From Sulfurimonas sp. (GTDB taxonomy: Bacteria; Campylobacterota; Campylobacteria; Campylobacterales; Sulfurimonadaceae), in contig NZ_JAPHUF010000014.1 in the NCBI RefSeq assembly GCF_026196735.1, positions 1 to 64,000 of the forward strand: a stretch of 64,000 nt of DNA, written 5' to 3'. The notes under the pieces are model-generated. The model did not search any database and had not been told where the DNA came from. It saw nothing but the letters and a program-made list of their open reading frames with translations. The translations under genes were made by a program, and so were the position numbers. Positions 1 to 8,542 of the stretch are shown one piece after another; the first letter of the stretch is position 1; each line of letters opens with the position of its first letter.

Positions 1-14
1 ACATTTAATGCCAT
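1..14 (-). CDS. 5' end of a divergent gene (partial)
   Basis: On the minus strand an ATG at 14-12 is preceded at the right distance by an AAGGG Shine-Dalgarno sequence (25-21, 6-nt gap), and a TATAAT -10 box lies further upstream at 68-63. Only four codons (Met-Ala-Leu-Asn) fall inside the window, so the product cannot be named. The call rests on the start signals alone. Confidence 0.45.
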
Positions 15-62
15 TGTTTTCCCTTGATAATTTTAAGCTTAAGTACTTAAATAATTTTCGGC

Positions 63-95
63 ATTATACTAGAATAAAGCAAAAACTTTTATAAT
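63..95. promoter_or_regulatory. Back-to-back -10 boxes of divergent promoters
   Basis: A minus-strand TATAAT (68-63) faces the partial gene at the window edge, and a plus-strand TATAAT (90-95) faces the gene starting at 120. As is common in epsilonproteobacteria, no clear -35 box is visible. The plus-strand transcript would start near 102, giving a leader of about 18 nt that contains the AAGGA ribosome binding site. Confidence 0.5.
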
Positions 96-119
96 GTCAT
101 AAAGAAATCAAGGATTATT

Positions 120-740
120 ATGAAAAAATTCAATTTATTTAAAGAAATTATTACCGCAAATACAGATGAACTTAAAAAAGCAATAGATTCTCAAAAGACT
201 TTTGCTATCAATATTTACGGTGAAATTCTAACAGAACCATATAGTGAAGGTGATATTTTAATCTACAGTGGAATTCCAGATAAAGATGTAGAGATTGAAA
301 AAGCTTTTGGTCCAAAATATCAAATTGTCGTTTCAGATGATAGAGTTTTAATCAAAGCATTTTCTAATTGGCAAGAACTTATTGCCATCAACACTCCTCT
401 TGCTAGTTATGATGATACAACAGCTGATGGTGTTGCAGAATTTTCAAACAAAGATTTAGAAGAGATTGGCTGGAATATAACTGAATTCAATGTGACTTAC
501 AGAGAGTTAGTTGAAGTCTTAGAAGAAAAGGCAGACGGAATTATTCTTTGTATAGAGCAAGAAGAACCTTACCAATTTAGTGGCTTTGGTTTTTTAAGCA
601 ACAACGAACAGGCAAAAGATATTTTATTTAAATACTGTCAAGAAATAGTTAAAGACAAACTTGCCAATGATGATGATTTTGAGAAATCTAATCTTGAAGA
701 TGATGAAGAAGAAGCTGCTATTTTTTTTAAAGCTCTATAA
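120..740 (+). CDS. Hypothetical acidic cytoplasmic protein
   Basis: This 206-residue protein matches no family I recognise. It has no signal peptide or membrane segment. It is acidic, and its last 25 residues contain a run rich in Asp and Glu (NLEDDEEEAA) before a hydrophobic AIFFKAL tail. The start is supported by AAGGA at 110-114, six nucleotides before the ATG, and by a TATAAT box at 90-95. It is monocistronic: the gene to its left points away, and the RND pump gene to its right is convergent and ends 38 bp after it. Function unknown. Confidence 0.7.
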   Translation: MKKFNLFKEIITANTDELKKAIDSQKTFAINIYGEILTEPYSEGDILIYSGIPDKDVEIEKAFGPKYQIVVSDDRVLIKAFSNWQELIAINTPLASYDDTTADGVAEFSNKDLEEIGWNITEFNVTYRELVEVLEEKADGIILCIEQEEPYQFSGFGFLSNNEQAKDILFKYCQEIVKDKLANDDDFEKSNLEDDEEEAAIFFKAL

Positions 741-778
741 CTAAAATTTCAAGCTAAAATAACACTCTACATGTCATT

Positions 779-3700
779 TTAGCTATTTTTTCTAAACTTT
801 GAGACAAGAACATAAAAAAGTGGAATAAACACTATAGCCAAGAAAGTAGCTGCTAACATTCCACCCACAACTCCAGTTCCTATAGAATGCCTACTTGCCG
901 CTCCTGCTCCACTACTCAAAGCAAGTGGAATAACTCCTAGTGTGAAAGCAAGTGAAGTCATAATAATCGGGCGCAGACGAATTTTTGCAGCCTCGATAAC
1001 CGCATCATATATCTTCATTCCCTGCTCTTGTTTTTGCATTGCAAACTCTACAATTAAGATTGCATTTTTAGCCGAGAGTCCTGCTAAAACAAGGATACCT
1101 ATCTGAAAATATATATCATTTTCAAGTCCTCTTATGTGATTAGCTACAACCGCACCAAAAACTCCAAACGGTACTGCCAATATAACAGATATTGGCATAA
1201 GCCATCTCTCATACTGAGCAGCTAAAATTAGATACAAAAAGATTATGCCAAATATAAAAGCCATACTTCCTGCACTAGAAATCTGCTTCTCCTGATATGC
1301 CGTTCCAATCCAGCTAATAGTATATCCTTGAGGCAGAACCTCATTTGTGACTTCTTCTATGGCCTTTAGTGCATCTCCAGAGCTGTAACCAAGAGCAGGT
1401 TGACCTGAGACTTTAGCCGCACTAAAGAGGTTAAACCTCTCAACCAAATCAGCACTTACTATCTGTTTTAGCTCTACAAAAGAGCTAATAGGAAGCATCT
1501 CGCCTTTGTTATCTCTGACATATATTTTATTTAAATCATCAGGACTTTTTCTAAACGACTCCTCAGCTTGCATATTTACCATATATGTTCTGCCCATAAG
1601 ATTAAAATCGTTTATATAATAACTTCCAAGTGTTGCATTTAGAGTCTGATAAACATGGTCTAAATCAACCCCTTTAGACTTAACTTTTGCACTATCTACA
1701 ATAACCTTGTATTTTGGTACATTAGTATTTAAAGTACTTCTTACTCCTGCTAATTCCTCTCTCTCATTACCTTTTTTGATAATTTCATTTACATATTTTT
1801 GAAGTTCTTTAATATCACCGCCCGTTCTATCTTGAACATATAGATCAAATCCGCCTGCTATACCCATGCCCCTAATGGGAGGGGGTACAACACCAAAAGA
1901 GAAACCATCACTTGTAGCAGAGAGTTTTTTACCCATTTGCGAAGCTATATATGATGCATGCTGATGCGGTTCTTTTCTCTCATCCCATGGCTGTAATTTT
2001 AAAATTGTAGCTGCCGAATTTGTTCTAAGTGAAAAAGTTACAAAATCTATCCCGGCAAACTGAACTATATTTTTTATACTCTCTTTGTCTTTTGAAGTAA
2101 TATCATAAATCTCAGAAGTCAAAGCATCTGTTCTGCTAAGAGATGAACCTGGAGGATTGTAACTAAATACAAAGACCGTACCTTTGTCTTCAGTAGGAAC
2201 AAGACCTGTCTTTAAAGAATTGAACATGTCATAAGTTATATATATAAGTCCGCCAAAAAGAAGCATACTTAAAAATGCATATCTTATAGTCAGTTTTAAA
2301 GCTTTTGAGTATCCTCTTGTAGCAAATTCAAAAAAATTGTTAAACCATTTGAAAAAGTACTTTGGCTCTTTATGTGTCGGTTTTAACATCAGTGCACAAA
2401 GTGCAGGAGTAAGAGTAAGCGCCACAAGCCCCGATATTGCCAAAGATATAACTATGGTCACGGCAAACTGCCTGTACATCTCACCACTAAGCCCGCCTAA
2501 AAACGCAACGGGAATAAATACCGCCGAGAGAACAAGCACAATTGCAACAAGCGCACCTGAGACCTCTTTCATGGCCACAAATGAAGCTTCCATTGGCGAG
2601 AGTCCTTCTTTTATATGTCTCTCAACATTTTCTATAACAATAATCGCATCATCAACAACTATCCCAATTGCCAACACAAGCCCAAAAAGAGTAAGCAGGT
2701 TAATACTAAAACCTAATATATACATCCCTACAAAAGCACCGATAATTGAAACAGGAACAGCCAAGATAGGTATAAGGGTAGCTCTCCAATTTTGTAAAAA
2801 TAGATATATAATAAGTACAACCAGAATAATTGCTTCTATAAAAGTCTTAATAACCTCGTTTATTGAGAGTTCCACAAATTCCGTAATATCATAAGGTATC
2901 TCATATTCAACATCTTCAACAAAGTTCTCGCTTATTGAAGCAACAGTTTCTCTTATATTTTTTGCAGTCTCAATTGCATTTGCACCGCTTTGCAAAAATA
3001 TTGCCACCGGAACGGCAGGTGAGTTGTTTAGTTTGTTTTTCATTGCGTAGCTTTGAGAACCAAGCTCTATCGTAGCGACATCTTTAAGTTTAAGAGAACT
3101 TCCGTCTTCATTTGCTCTTACAATAATCTCTGAAAACTCCGAAGGGTCGCTAAACCTCTCTTGCGTCTCAAGTGTATAGGTAAACATCTCATTTGCGGAT
3201 ACCGGTTCAGCAGATAGTTTTCCTGCTGCGTATTGTTCGTTTTGCTCTCTTATTGCCAAAACCAAATCATTTACAGTAAGCGAATACTTCTTGAGTTTTA
3301 ACGGGTCAATCCAGACTCTCATCGAGTAATCTTTTGCACCGAAAATTGTTACATCACCCACCCCTTTGACTCTTTTTAAATCATCAACAATATTCATAAG
3401 AGCATAGTTAGAGAGATAAGTCACATCCTTTGTCTGTTTGGGAGAGTATAAGATAACCACTTGAAGCATATCCGGCGATTTCTCAGCAACTCTTACACCT
3501 TGTCTTTGAACCTGCTCGGGAAGTTTTGAGAGTGCGGCTTGAACACGGTTGTTTACATCTATCTTTGCATCATCAGGATTTGTTCCAACTTCAAAAAATA
3601 TACTTATACTAAGAACTCCGTTATCTGCGGAAAGAGAACTCATATAGAGCATATCTTTTGCTCCGTTTATCTCTTGTTCAAGAGGTGCTGCAACTGTTTT

Positions 3701-3877
3701 AGAGATAGTATCGGCACTAGCCCCCGGATAAGAAGTTGAAACAACTATCTGCGGCGGTACTACTCTTGGATACTCTCCAATAGGCAGAGACATCATTGAG
3801 ATAATACCTGCAAGTACGATAATAATAGCAATTACAGATGCAAAAATAGGTCTTTTTATAAAAAAAGCAGAAAACAT
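779..3877 (-). CDS. RND efflux pump, inner-membrane transporter (HAE1/AcrB type)
   Basis: This 1032-residue protein has the size and architecture of AcrB/MexB-type pumps: an N-terminal membrane helix (FFIKRPIFASVIAIIIVLAG), a large periplasmic loop, a block of helices from about residue 335, a second periplasmic loop and C-terminal helices. The proton-relay signature in TM4 is visible as GIVVDDAIIVIENVER, with the paired Asp residues. It would drive drug, bile or solvent efflux using the proton-motive force. It is the third gene of an operon with a channel and an adaptor; its ATG lies 1 nt after the adaptor stop and its GGAAGG ribosome site is inside the adaptor gene. The substrate cannot be read from sequence. 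Confidence 0.93.
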   Translation of the reverse strand: MFSAFFIKRPIFASVIAIIIVLAGIISMMSLPIGEYPRVVPPQIVVSTSYPGASADTISKTVAAPLEQEINGAKDMLYMSSLSADNGVLSISIFFEVGTNPDDAKIDVNNRVQAALSKLPEQVQRQGVRVAEKSPDMLQVVILYSPKQTKDVTYLSNYALMNIVDDLKRVKGVGDVTIFGAKDYSMRVWIDPLKLKKYSLTVNDLVLAIREQNEQYAAGKLSAEPVSANEMFTYTLETQERFSDPSEFSEIIVRANEDGSSLKLKDVATIELGSQSYAMKNKLNNSPAVPVAIFLQSGANAIETAKNIRETVASISENFVEDVEYEIPYDITEFVELSINEVIKTFIEAIILVVLIIYLFLQNWRATLIPILAVPVSIIGAFVGMYILGFSINLLTLFGLVLAIGIVVDDAIIVIENVERHIKEGLSPMEASFVAMKEVSGALVAIVLVLSAVFIPVAFLGGLSGEMYRQFAVTIVISLAISGLVALTLTPALCALMLKPTHKEPKYFFKWFNNFFEFATRGYSKALKLTIRYAFLSMLLFGGLIYITYDMFNSLKTGLVPTEDKGTVFVFSYNPPGSSLSRTDALTSEIYDITSKDKESIKNIVQFAGIDFVTFSLRTNSAATILKLQPWDERKEPHQHASYIASQMGKKLSATSDGFSFGVVPPPIRGMGIAGGFDLYVQDRTGGDIKELQKYVNEIIKKGNEREELAGVRSTLNTNVPKYKVIVDSAKVKSKGVDLDHVYQTLNATLGSYYINDFNLMGRTYMVNMQAEESFRKSPDDLNKIYVRDNKGEMLPISSFVELKQIVSADLVERFNLFSAAKVSGQPALGYSSGDALKAIEEVTNEVLPQGYTISWIGTAYQEKQISSAGSMAFIFGIIFLYLILAAQYERWLMPISVILAVPFGVFGAVVANHIRGLENDIYFQIGILVLAGLSAKNAILIVEFAMQKQEQGMKIYDAVIEAAKIRLRPIIMTSLAFTLGVIPLALSSGAGAASRHSIGTGVVGGMLAATFLAIVFIPLFYVLVSKFRKNS

Positions 3878-3878
3878 A

Positions 3879-4979
3879 TCAATTGCCTTCCATAATAGCT
3901 ACTTTACTCTTTGGTCTTAGTTTTGCTATGTTGCTTACTACAATGCTTTCTCCCTCATTTAAGCCCTTAGAGACTAATGCCAAACCATCTGTTACTTGTA
4001 AAACTTCAACTGCGCGCATAGATATTTCGCCATTTTTAACAACATAAACCATCAACGCTTCAGGAGTTTTTATAAGTGCATTTTGCGGGATTTTTACAAC
4101 ATTTTCATAGCTAAACCCATCCATACTAAGCTCAACATAAGAGCCTACAACCAATTCTTTGTTTTGATTTTTAAAAGTCGCTCTAAGCAAAAGAGTATCT
4201 GTTTTAAGATCTAGTTTTGGAGCTATATAATCAACTATACCGATATATTTTTTTGCACCAAGGTTAATGGTAACTTCTGCACCTGTTTTTATTTGCGCCT
4301 TATATTTTAATATATCAACACTTGGTACGGAAAATTCAGCATATATACTCTCTAAGGAAGTGATAGTAGCAAGATTTGCATTTTGCGCATCAAAGTCAAT
4401 ATAACTTCCCACATCACTATTACTCATTCCAATCATGCCGCTTATAGGAGCTTTAATGGTTGTATAACTATAATTTAGCTCAGCCTTTTGAGCTATCGCC
4501 TTTGCCTTTTGCACCTCAGCCTTTGCGTCATCAAAAGCATATAAAAGCTCATCTCTTTGCTGCTTGCTTATTGCGCTGTTTTTAAATAGATACTTACCTC
4601 TATCCCAATCATTTGCAGCTTTGTTGAAGTTAGCCTCGGCTTTTAAAAATGCTGCTTTTGCTTCATCAAGTGCAGCTTTATACTCATCTTTTTCAAGTTC
4701 GTAAATAATCTCACCCTCTTTTACAAATGCTCCTTCTGTAAAATTCTTTATTTGTAAAATTCCTCTTACTCTAGCAACAATATCCACTTCTTTGAAGGGT
4801 TTTAATACAGCAGAATAACTTTTTGTGAAATCAACTTTTTCATATTTGATTATTTGAACTTTTACCGGCAGTGGCGGCATCTTAGGCATTGTCGACTGAG
4901 TTGAGGCAGCGTTTTTTTCATCACTGCACCCTATAAAAAGTAGTGACATCACTACTAACAATAATGCTAAATTTTTCAT
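3879..4979 (-). CDS. RND efflux periplasmic adaptor lipoprotein (membrane fusion protein)
   Basis: This 366-residue protein begins with a lipoprotein signal peptide (lipobox LFIGC, acylated Cys18). It continues with the beta-barrel/lipoyl/alpha-hairpin/lipoyl layout of AcrA-type adaptors: lipoyl halves around GAFVKEGEIIYELEKDEY and TTIKAPISGMIG enclose an Ala/Lys-rich coiled hairpin at about residues 105-165. It links the inner-membrane pump to the outer-membrane channel. The start ATG directly abuts the stop codon of the upstream channel gene, with AAGGAG nine nucleotides before it, so translation of the two is coupled. Confidence 0.92.
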   Translation of the reverse strand: MKNLALLLVVMSLLFIGCSDEKNAASTQSTMPKMPPLPVKVQIIKYEKVDFTKSYSAVLKPFKEVDIVARVRGILQIKNFTEGAFVKEGEIIYELEKDEYKAALDEAKAAFLKAEANFNKAANDWDRGKYLFKNSAISKQQRDELLYAFDDAKAEVQKAKAIAQKAELNYSYTTIKAPISGMIGMSNSDVGSYIDFDAQNANLATITSLESIYAEFSVPSVDILKYKAQIKTGAEVTINLGAKKYIGIVDYIAPKLDLKTDTLLLRATFKNQNKELVVGSYVELSMDGFSYENVVKIPQNALIKTPEALMVYVVKNGEISMRAVEVLQVTDGLALVSKGLNEGESIVVSNIAKLRPKSKVAIMEGN

Positions 4980-6209
4980 CTATAAAAACTCCTTAATATC
5001 TTTTGCACTGTAATAAATTAACTCTGCTTTTTTAATCTCTAAATTATATAACGCTCTTTCATGATTTCTTGCGGCATCATATTTTTGACTAAGCGCTAAA
5101 AGATATGCGACATTATCAATAGTTCCGTTTTGGTACTTAAATTTGATAAGTTCATATGCAGATGTTGCAGCATCAAGAGCAGCTTTTGTTGCTGCAATTT
5201 TTAGCTTGGCAATCTCTAGTGATTTTTTTGCAAGTCTATAATCAACATCCGCTTTATGCTTTTCATGTTCAATAGTTACTCTTTTACTTAAATACTCTTC
5301 ATATTTGGACTCATAACTTTTAGTAGTTGATCCAAAATCAAAAATATTCCAAGAAGCGTAAATCATAGCAATATTTTGTGTGTCTACTAAAAAATTAGTT
5401 GCCGGTTTATTATCAAAGTAGTAGTCGCTGTAACTTAGCGTACTGTCAAAATAGACTTTGGGCATATTTTCACTTTCTCTACCTTTTGCTTCATATAAAA
5501 GTGCAGCGGCATCATGCTCTAGTGATTTTATATCATGTCTTACACCAACACTACCCTCATCTGCAAGGTTTATTTTTGCACCGCTTTGCAGAGTATCAAC
5601 TTTTTGTGTTGTAAAGTACTCAAGAGCATGAAGAATTTTTTCTCTCTCAAGGTCAATTTCATAAAGCGATACAAGGGCACCTTTGAGTGTCGCATCAATC
5701 TTATCGAGCTCATCTTTTGTCACAGAACCCGACTCATAAAAAAGCTCTAACCTACGAAATTCAGCTTTGAGTTGTTCAATCTCTTGCTGGGTGGCTTGCT
5801 TGTCTGCATTTAATGCCATAAATTCAAAATAGAGCCTTGAAACATCAAGAGAGATGCTGTTTTTTATTGCTTCAACACTCTCTTTACTTGAGTCTATGCC
5901 TGATTTGAGCTGCTTATAAAGGCTTCCTTTTTTACCGCCGTCATAAAGAGTATATTTTAGACTCGCTTGAACTTTTATTGAATTTTCTGCAAGTGATACG
6001 CTCTCTTCATATGCATTTTGATAAGTCGCACCAAGCTCTAATGAAGGCAGATATGAACTCTTAGTGCTTTCATAACCTTTCTCTTTTGCAGTTACGATAT
6101 GCACAGCAGACTCTACAACTCTATTTTTTTGAGACAACTCTATGAGCTCATCAAGCGTGTAAGAGTATAAAAAAACAGGCAGACACAGCAGTGGAAATAA
6201 AAATCTCAC
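4980..6209 (-). CDS. TolC-family outer-membrane efflux channel
   Basis: This 409-residue protein has a short signal peptide (FLFPLLCLPVFLYSYT) followed by two repeats of long helices and strands typical of outer-membrane efflux proteins. The repeats include the Leu/Ala-rich heptads near SKESVEAIKNSISLDVSRLY and AATKAALDAATSAYELIKFK. It is the first gene of the channel-adaptor-pump operon. The start is a GTG at 6209 with AAGGGAG just upstream. The divergent MarR gene and a shared 11-bp inverted repeat at 6257-6284 suggest local repression of this operon. Confidence 0.9.
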   Translation of the reverse strand: MRFLFPLLCLPVFLYSYTLDELIELSQKNRVVESAVHIVTAKEKGYESTKSSYLPSLELGATYQNAYEESVSLAENSIKVQASLKYTLYDGGKKGSLYKQLKSGIDSSKESVEAIKNSISLDVSRLYFEFMALNADKQATQQEIEQLKAEFRRLELFYESGSVTKDELDKIDATLKGALVSLYEIDLEREKILHALEYFTTQKVDTLQSGAKINLADEGSVGVRHDIKSLEHDAAALLYEAKGRESENMPKVYFDSTLSYSDYYFDNKPATNFLVDTQNIAMIYASWNIFDFGSTTKSYESKYEEYLSKRVTIEHEKHKADVDYRLAKKSLEIAKLKIAATKAALDAATSAYELIKFKYQNGTIDNVAYLLALSQKYDAARNHERALYNLEIKKAELIYYSAKDIKEFL

Positions 6210-6256
6210 AAAAGCTCCCTTAATTATTTTAGAACAATAATATCACATTCACTCTT

Positions 6257-6284
6257 AAATATATCTTGCCAGAAAGATATATTT
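6257..6284. promoter_or_regulatory. Perfect inverted repeat, predicted MarR operator
   Basis: The arms AAATATATCTT (6257-6267) and AAGATATATTT (6274-6284) are exact reverse complements around the 6-bp spacer GCCAGA. The site lies between the divergent tolC-type gene and marR, just upstream of the marR -10 box and in the expected -35 region of a minus-strand TATTAT (6242-6237). AT-rich palindromes of this size are typical MarR-family operators. The assignment to this regulator is inferred from position. Confidence 0.7.
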
Positions 6285-6289
6285 TTGGC

Positions 6290-6295
6290 TATAAT
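6290..6295 (+). promoter_or_regulatory. -10 box of marR, leaderless geometry
   Basis: TATAAT ends 6 nt before the marR ATG at 6302. Transcription would therefore begin at or within a nucleotide or two of the start codon, and no Shine-Dalgarno sequence is present. Confidence 0.55.
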
Positions 6296-6301
6296 TCTGC
6301 T

Positions 6302-6802
6302 ATGAAAAAAAACAGAGTACATACAGACCTTATAACGAATTTTTACGACAAAGTCAGTAACGGAGAGTTTCCAGAAGTTTTTTTAATGACTTTTCCAATA
6401 GCTCTCATTCAAAAAACAGTATTTGCTCATGCTGAGAGTTTTTTAAAAGAGAAGTTTGACATGTTAAACTCCGAAGTTGATGTTTTGGCCTCACTCTTTA
6501 CACACGGAAAAATACTCTCTCCAACTCAACTTTATGATTTGACTATATTCTCTTCAGGTGGTATGACAAAGGTCTTAAAAAAACTTGAGGCTAAAGGTTT
6601 TATTTACAGAAAAAAAGATGAAAATGACAAGAGATGTATGCTTGTCTGCCTTACACAAAGCGGAGAAGATATTGTTTTAAAATCACTTAATGAGATTTCA
6701 AAAGAGTGCAGTAAATACTTTGAAGCTTTTAGCGAAGAGGAAAAAAAGCTCTTCGCCTCTTTGTTAAAAAAAGTACTTTTAAATATAAACAGGGTTGATT
6801 AG
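6302..6802 (+). CDS. MarR-family transcriptional regulator
   Basis: This 166-residue protein has the winged-helix layout of MarR regulators: a DNA-recognition segment around LSPTQLYDLTIFSSGGMTKV, then the wing with KLEAKGFIYRKKDENDKR and the C-terminal dimerisation helices. I place the start at ATG 6302 rather than an in-frame TTG 36 nt upstream, because the TTG lies inside the operator palindrome and upstream of the -10 box. Its likely role is to repress the divergent RND efflux operon and itself. The 3' end overlaps the convergent ruvX gene by 4 nt. Confidence 0.88.
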   Translation: MKKNRVHTDLITNFYDKVSNGEFPEVFLMTFPIALIQKTVFAHAESFLKEKFDMLNSEVDVLASLFTHGKILSPTQLYDLTIFSSGGMTKVLKKLEAKGFIYRKKDENDKRCMLVCLTQSGEDIVLKSLNEISKECSKYFEAFSEEEKKLFASLLKKVLLNINRVD

Positions 6803-7200
6803 CTCTTAGAAGATTTTGTTCTTAAAAACCTCTGCAAAATAATCATTGCAGAGATAGAGTCGATTCTGCCGTCACGAAGATGTTTCATCTCGCCTTTTAT
6901 CATAGACTCTGCTTCTTTAGAACTTCCGGCTTCGTCTTGATAAAAAACTTCACCCTCAAAAGAGACAAGATTCATAAAATGTGCTATGCGCCGTTTCATT
7001 TCATCTTCACTGCTTCCACCAAGAGGCACACCGATAACAACTGCATCAATTTCCCACTCTTTTATAACCTTTTTAACTTCATCAGCGGCTTGATTACGAT
7101 TTTTGCGAATTATTGATGGCAGTGGAGTAACAATGTCTTTGTGTGCAGAATATGCTAGACCTATTCTTTTAAGCCCCAAATCAATAGCTATATATTTGAT
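6799..7200 (-). CDS. ruvX: Putative Holliday junction resolvase / pre-16S rRNA nuclease RuvX (YqgF) with AUC start
   Basis: The translation shows the YqgF pattern: KYIAIDLGLKRIGLA at the N terminus, GVPLGGSSEDE in the middle and DEAGSSKEAE and DSISAMIILQRFL at the end. The catalytic Asp of AIDLG lies upstream of the first conventional start codon (TTG at 7179). In this frame the only codons between the preceding in-frame stop and that Asp are GAA AAT AAT ATC AAA TAT ATA GCT ATT. ATC at 7200-7198 has AGGA (7211-7208) seven nucleotides before it and gives the usual family length (133 residues), so I take it as the start. The gene follows mnmE by 1 nt. A sequencing error is the alternative. Confidence 0.8.
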   Translation of the reverse strand: MKYIAIDLGLKRIGLAYSAHKDIVTPLPSIIRKNRNQAADEVKKVIKEWEIDAVVIGVPLGGSSEDEMKRRIAHFMNLVSFEGEVFYQDEAGSSKEAESMIKGEMKHLRDGRIDSISAMIILQRFLRTKSSKS

Positions 7201-7201
7201 A

Positions 7202-8539
7202 TTATTTTCCTAAACAAAAAGAGCCAAACATTTTGTCAAGCATCTCATCATTTTCAAAAGGTCTTGTTATTGAAGCCATTTCTTTTACAGCCTCATTTAG
7301 ATGAAAAGAAAATATCTCCAACTCTTGGTCTTGTAGTGGAAAAAGTGCTTCTTGTATATTTTTAAGTGTATTTTCAACCGCTGATATCTGTCTATGAGAT
7401 ATCAGCATCATCTCATCAGAAGTATTTGTTTTGTTCATAATATTTTCTAGCGCTATTACTAGCTCATCTACGCTGTCTTTAGAGTTTAGCTCCATATCAA
7501 AATTAATATCTACATGTACAAATTTAGGGGCTAAATCAATCTTATTTTTTACATGTAAAACATGTTTATTTTTGGCATGCGATTTTATTAAAGAGATTAT
7601 CTGTTCATCTTCACCATCACATTCACGAGAAGAATCAAAAAGTGCAATAACTATATCACTTTGTTCTATGGCTTCAAGACTTCGCTCTATTCCTATGCGC
7701 TCTATCTCATCACTTGCTTCTCTTATCCCTGCCGTATCCACTATTCGGATTAGATGTGTTCCAATCTTTACCTGCTCTTCTATCGTATCTCTTGTAGTTC
7801 CTGCAATATCACTGACTATAGCACGGTTATAACTAAGTAGTGCATTTAGTAGTGAGCTTTTTCCGACATTTGGTTTTCCGACAATTGCTACTTTAAAACC
7901 TTGCATCAGACCTTCTCTTGCCTTGCTTGCCAACAGAGTTGAATCAAGAGATTTTTTAAGCTCATTTAGTTTTGTCTGGATTTGTAAAACCAAATCCTCT
8001 GGCAAATCCTCTTCAGCATAGTCAATACTGACTTCTGAATATGCGAGTATATGAATTATTTCATCTCTAATTTTCTCTATATACTCTTTGAGTGAGCCTT
8101 TCATTTGAGCTGCTAGAATTTTTGCAGCATCTTCACTTTTTGCTTCGATAAGTTGTGCAATTGCTTCTGCTTCGCTTAAATCAATTCTGCCATTAAAAAA
8201 AGCACGCTTGCTAAATTCACCGGCTGTTGCAAGTCTCGCACCGTGAGCAAGTGTGGCTTTTAAAATGCTCTGAGCAACTATAAAACCACCATGGCACTGT
8301 ATCTCTACAACATCCTCGGCAGTAAAAGAAAAAGGTGCATTAAAGTAAATAACTATAGATTCATCAATCAGTTCATTGCTAAAATTATATATATTGGTTA
8401 AAGTAGCATATCTTGGAGTAAAATCTTTTTTATGAGAGAGTTTTTTTGCTATTTCTAAGGCTCTATCTCCGCTTATACGGATTATTGCGATAGAGCCTAT
8501 GCCATTAGCTGTTGCTATGGCACTGATTGTATGGTTCAT
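7202..8539 (-). CDS. mnmE: tRNA uridine-34 modification GTPase MnmE
   Basis: This 445-residue protein has the MnmE layout: an N-terminal formyl-THF-binding domain (YATLTNIYNF, QCHGGFIVAQSILKATLAHGARLATAGEF), a helical domain interrupted by a G domain, and the C-terminal FCLGK with the catalytic-site Cys. The G domain shows GKPNVGKSSLLNALL (P-loop), DIAGTTRD, DTAGIRE and NKIDL. With MnmG it installs carboxymethylaminomethyl groups on U34 of tRNAs. It sits between jag and ruvX in the conserved rpmH-to-mnmE block and is 4 bp downstream of jag. Confidence 0.96.
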   Translation of the reverse strand: MNHTISAIATANGIGSIAIIRISGDRALEIAKKLSHKKDFTPRYATLTNIYNFSNELIDESIVIYFNAPFSFTAEDVVEIQCHGGFIVAQSILKATLAHGARLATAGEFSKRAFFNGRIDLSEAEAIAQLIEAKSEDAAKILAAQMKGSLKEYIEKIRDEIIHILAYSEVSIDYAEEDLPEDLVLQIQTKLNELKKSLDSTLLASKAREGLMQGFKVAIVGKPNVGKSSLLNALLSYNRAIVSDIAGTTRDTIEEQVKIGTHLIRIVDTAGIREASDEIERIGIERSLEAIEQSDIVIALFDSSRECDGEDEQIISLIKSHAKNKHVLHVKNKIDLAPKFVHVDINFDMELNSKDSVDELVIALENIMNKTNTSDEMMLISHRQISAVENTLKNIQEALFPLQDQELEIFSFHLNEAVKEMASITRPFENDEMLDKMFGSFCLGK

Positions 8540-8542
8540 AGC

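Noticed and set aside
779-3877. Open frames on the opposite strand of long genes (for example inside the RND pump, clpB, the molybdoenzyme and ovoA)
   Set aside because: They have low-complexity or Ser/Ile/Phe-rich translations, no ribosome sites and no family features, and they mirror real genes; treated as shadows.
6266-6301. Longer MarR reading frame starting at TTG 6266
   Set aside because: The TTG lies inside the operator palindrome and upstream of the -10 box, so it would not be in the transcript.
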